Below, piece by piece: positions 60,801 to 64,000 of a DNA stretch of 64,000 bases. Source of the stretch: Endocalyx cinctus. Its lineage: Eukaryota > Ascomycota > Sordariomycetes > Amphisphaeriales > Apiosporaceae. Under the pieces are notes generated by a model. The model did no database searches, was not told the DNA's origin, and saw only the letters and a list, made by a program, of their open reading frames with translations. A program made the position numbers and the translations under genes. Position 1 is the first letter of the stretch. Each line of letters opens with the position of its first letter. The DNA is taken from positions 1,550,001-1,614,000 of the forward strand of contig BCKC01000003.1 of the NCBI GenBank assembly GCA_001600455.1. The letters are read 5' to 3'.

Positions 60801-62524
60801 TGTGGTATGCAGAACAATCCGCCATGCACCTATTTATTATGGTGACAGTAGACGATAGGTAGTAAATCATACGAAGTGGCCTTTGTCTGCGAGATAGAAA
60901 GAAAGACAAATGCCTCAGGGAATATATAATACTACGCCAATGTCACTAGGTATTTATTACCGTCTCCCCTCGGCGTATAATGCTTTCAGTATACACAAAC
61001 AGGAACGGTTGGAATACAATCATATCTCCTGAGTATATGAGATTTTTAATCATCTATGCAGAATGTTTCCAGGAAGGAAACAAATCTGGGCATGTGAAAT
61101 CTCCGGGCTAGAGCTTTTTGAAGTACTCCGAAATATTGCTAACAAACTGACCTCCTTCTACTAGAACATCTGATTTATTATAAGCACAAATTTGAGGCTA
61201 TACAAATGGCTTTCCTACCTAAAGAGTTTACTTGACATTTGTAATTCATCAATAATCTTTATAAGGCTCGCCCTCGCAGTCGTGGAATATGAAAAGTTTC
61301 TGCATGAGACGCATCATCTACAGGGCGCCGTGGGACAGAAAAGTACCCTTAACTTAAAATACTGTATGTTTTATACTTCATACTGTCTGAATTTACTGTG
61401 GCTAACCTATGCAGCCTCCTTATATCCATGGATATTGGAAGCGTACGCATATTCTCAGGCTTCTTATATATTCATACATTAAGAAGAAGGAAACAGGGAA
61501 ATGTTTAAGCGATGCAGAGACAATATACTAGTCCTACATATACCAAAATAGCTTCTTAGTCATATGAAGAATCGTATCATCCTAGATCGACCTACGTTCG
61601 TCATGAAAGGGGTTCATGCCTGGTCTACGGGCAGGTACTTGTAAATAGAAAGGATTCTATCCGATATAATGACAAACAAAATATAATACTGGTACTAGGC
61701 TTCGTACCCGTACGCTTAATACAGTCACGCCGATCAGTTTTCGGGGGGAAACCGGATAACCTGCACCCCTAGCAATGTATGCCAAATGGAAATAATAGTT
61801 GCTAGCATATCATTCATTTGTTAAAAATACTTTCTGTAACTACCATAAGATAAAGCTGAAATGCTGAAGAATTAGCGGATGATTAGCTGTTGGTCAGACT
61901 GATGTTGTGGCGATGATTAGCTGTTGGTCAGATCGATGTTGTAGCGATGATGTCAGAGCTGGTAGGATTGAGACATGACTGATGCGGCGCCGAAGCGTCT
62001 GATATTTTTGACAGCCTCGGAAAATAGATGGCGATAATAGTGGGATATATGACTCGGAGTTTTGGGCGGTGAAGGGGCACCTACGAAGACGTTTATCTGT
62101 TGGACTGAACTTTTCTGGAACCGAGCTGTAAAGTTGGTTGATTGGGGGAGTGGTAAGAGTAAGAGGCCGAGCAGTGCTAATACTGCTCATTCCACAACAT
62201 AGATAATAGGACTTACATAGTAAAAAGGGCATTGAAAGAAACAAAAAAAAAAGAACAGAAGGATTAAAGACGGCGCATGACATCCCCTGGAAAAAAATCT
62301 TGGCCTCGGCGGTGGAATAAAGACATGGTTTGTATTTGTATATAAAGATGCCTCCGGATAGAAAACTGTTTATATATCAGCTGTATTATCACAGAGATCC
62401 CAACATTCCGTCCTGGACGTGACCTTAAACCCTACGGATCTTTAGCATAGAACTTGTGTACTGCTAGGTATACACGACGCCTACTCGTACATCTGCGTTT
62501 AATAGACTCATCCCCTTTACAAAA
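60801..62524. other. Divergent intergenic region
   Basis: Promoters of the glycosylase (-) and of the secreted protein gene (+). Contains a 34-bp tandem duplication at 61878-61945. The ORFs at 61192-61482 (+) and 61894-62283 (-) lack coding bias; the latter begins with a hydrophobic, signal-like stretch but runs across the duplication. I do not support a gene. Confidence 0.45.
61878..61945. repeat. 34-bp tandem duplication, two copies
   Basis: Two adjacent copies (61878-61911 and 61912-61945) of a unit beginning GATGATTAGCTGTTGGTCAG differ at only three positions. A partial third unit start (GATGAT) follows. A recent slippage or duplication event in non-coding DNA is the simplest explanation. 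Confidence 0.9.
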
Positions 62525-63199
62525 ATGAGCGTATCAAAAATACCGGCCTCGCTCCTGGCAACTAACCTCCTCTTCCTCCTCCTCACCTCCTCCGTCTACG
62601 CCCAGGCATCGCTCGCGGAAGTCACCCTCTGGAGTACGGACCAGTGTGGCGCGGCTAGCGTAACTAACCAAACCTCCCTCGACATCTTGTATGAGCACGA
62701 CGACGAGAGCGTGCCTACGTCGGGCTGCGCGACCGTCTTCAGTTCCCTATGGGGATCCGCGGTCACGGCTTATGTCAACTCCTCCGAGATCGCCGACGGT
62801 TGCAGCATGTATCTCTACGAGTCGCGCAAAAATAACGGATTGTATCAGGACCTGCCCCCGGAAATCGACTATTGCAAGCTGCCCTCAGTCCGCGTGGCAC
62901 CCGACAGCAACAACGGACCGAGCTGCGTGGGGGTTGATCTGACGAATTGGTTCTATTACTTGTAAGTAGCTTCTCTGCCTTTAAAAGGATGGAAAGGAGT
63001 ACCATCTTTTCGTTAACATTCGATCGTGCGTAGATACTGTTGCGGAGACACCTGTAACCCTGCGTTTACACAGAACGTTACAAACAATCAGGTCGCACCT
63101 GGGGGAGATGGTCATGACGGTGGCACGTCAGTAGCTCCAATCACGAGCGCTAACATTCTCTCGGTCTCGTTAGCAGCATTAGCTACCCTGCTGTTATAG
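62525..63199 (+). CDS. Secreted, probably GPI-anchored, Cys-rich protein
   Basis: Two exons (62525-62961 and 63034-63199, intron 72 nt) encode 200 residues. The N terminus has a clear signal peptide (positively charged start, hydrophobic LLATNLLFLLLTSSVYA, probable cleavage after VYAQA). The mature part has eight cysteines, an even number that suggests disulfide bonding: DQCG, SGCA, DGCS, DYCK, PSCV, YCCGDTC. Potential N-glycosylation sites are NQT, NSS and NVT. The C terminus has a Gly/Asp-rich linker, Ser/Thr residues and a hydrophobic tail (ILSVSLAALATLLL), as in GPI-anchored fungal wall proteins. No catalytic motif is visible and I recognise no family. Roles at the cell surface, including effector-like roles, are possible but unsupported. 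Confidence 0.8.
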
Positions 63200-64000
63200 A
63201 GTTGATACCCATGGTATGATCATACGATGACCTCTCGATAGTCTGTGGTAGTTAGTGAAGTAGTGTTTGAATACAGCTTGCTTCCCCTCGTTGACCGATA
63301 CATGCGTTTTTTATGTAATGATATGTATTAGAATAAGATTGGGTTGTACATTGGCGTAACTGTGCTTATGGACTGAATAGAATGTTCATATCAACTTAGC
63401 TAGACCATGAGCTTTATAGCCCTCGTGATTTCTATAGCCCGATAACCATAACTTTTGGGGCTATGATCAGTATACACATGAAGCTTTGTATATACCTAAG
63501 CTAGAGTTTTGAAATCTATGTTTCTAAAGAAATCAGCAACTGCAGTGTGAACCATCTCACGTCCCCTCGAGTTGTGATAAAGGAATGCGAATGCTGATGC
63601 TAGATTATAAATGAATTAGACACGTACGTTTCATGGTTAACTTTACCGGATATACGCATTTCTAGGTTGAGGACGTTTTGGAATGAATAAACCTGTGCCG
63701 TTAAGAGAGCATTGATCAATAGTTTTAAAATATTTTCCGGAAGGGGGGTAGAGTGAATCTTTCCGAGAAGAGAAGCCCTACCTACCATATGCATGCGCTC
63801 ATCACACTACATGCACCAACCAACCAGACGAGAAAGTAGACATGGAAATTATTTATCGGAAACGTCTAAAATTCAGGAGCTTGATATACACTCTAGAGTC
63901 AAAATCCAGGACTACCTCTCCGTCTCCGCATGGCCTCAAAGTCTTTATTTTTTATCTTCCCTCCATTTTTTTATTCGCTGATTAACAACATAGGAGCAAG
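63200..64000. other. Intergenic to window end
   Basis: AT-rich DNA downstream of the secreted protein gene. ORFs at 63600-63794 (-) and 63793-63981 (+) show no coding bias. I see no gene. Confidence 0.55.

Noticed and set aside
61894..62283. 129-aa minus-strand ORF with hydrophobic N terminus
   Set aside because: It runs through the 34-bp tandem duplication, has no codon bias and no recognisable domain.
1..64000. Secondary-metabolite cluster, CRISPR, prophage or defence island
   Set aside because: No synthase genes, spaced direct repeats or phage genes were seen; the gene content is housekeeping and regulatory fungal genes.

Overview
The window is nuclear DNA of a filamentous ascomycete (Pezizomycotina, probably a Sordariomycete). 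The signs are short 50-130 nt introns with GTAAGT-like donors, CTAAC/CTGAC branch sites and pyrimidine-CAG/TAG acceptors, together with fungal orthologues such as Cch1, Rtg2, Sec20, an FMF-1/Ste11-like HMG factor and fungus-specific unknowns. I reconstructed the gene models by hand by joining exons across consensus splice sites and checking that phases agree. They have no transcript support. There are no operons, CRISPR arrays, rRNAs, convincing tRNAs or intact transposons.

Layout. 0.3-0.6 kb: a small serine-rich orphan gene (-). 4.6-11.2 kb: the calcium channel Cch1 (-, five exons, 2,114 aa). 13.1-13.7 kb: ribosomal protein eS24 (+). 15.1-16.6 kb: inorganic pyrophosphatase (+), with an in-frame upstream extension that looks like a mitochondrial presequence. 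17.9-19.2 kb: the Golgi-to-ER SNARE Sec20 (+), ending in KDEL. 20.7-22.9 kb: an HMG-box transcription factor (-) followed by a 6.8 kb gene-poor upstream region. 29.8-32.5 kb: a chromatin protein with a PHD finger (-). About 34 kb: a weak candidate small spliced gene (-). 35.9-37.8 kb: an atypical Zn2Cys6-like protein (+). 38.3-40.2 kb: the retrograde regulator Rtg2 (-).

40.2-46.3 kb is gene-poor. 46.3-48.2 kb: a 622-aa protein of unknown function (+). 50.2-51.5 kb: pyroglutamyl peptidase I (+). 52.3-52.5 kb: a tiny Cys-rich protein (+). 53.1-54.5 kb: a YqjM-type old yellow enzyme (-). 56.4-57.5 kb: a BTB/POZ protein (+). 58.5-59.4 kb: a small membrane protein (+) with a possible 28-nt microexon. 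59.7-60.8 kb: an MBD4-like HhH-GPD DNA glycosylase (-). 62.5-63.2 kb: a secreted, probably GPI-anchored, Cys-rich protein (+).

The genes are a mixed neighbourhood, not a cluster: calcium signalling, translation, phosphate metabolism, ER traffic, transcription and chromatin, retrograde signalling, peptide and redox metabolism, DNA repair and cell-surface functions. Intergenic DNA is about half the window, with many homopurine/homopyrimidine tracts and microsatellites. Some genes (0.3-0.6 kb, HMG, peptidase, old yellow enzyme, BTB, glycosylase) are clearly more GC-rich than the DNA around them.

I did not find a clearly new multi-gene system. The items most worth following up are the possible dual-targeted pyrophosphatase, the unannotated spliced candidate at 33.9-34.4 kb, the family-unknown proteins at 0.3, 46.3 and 58.5 kb, and the atypical Zn cluster protein.
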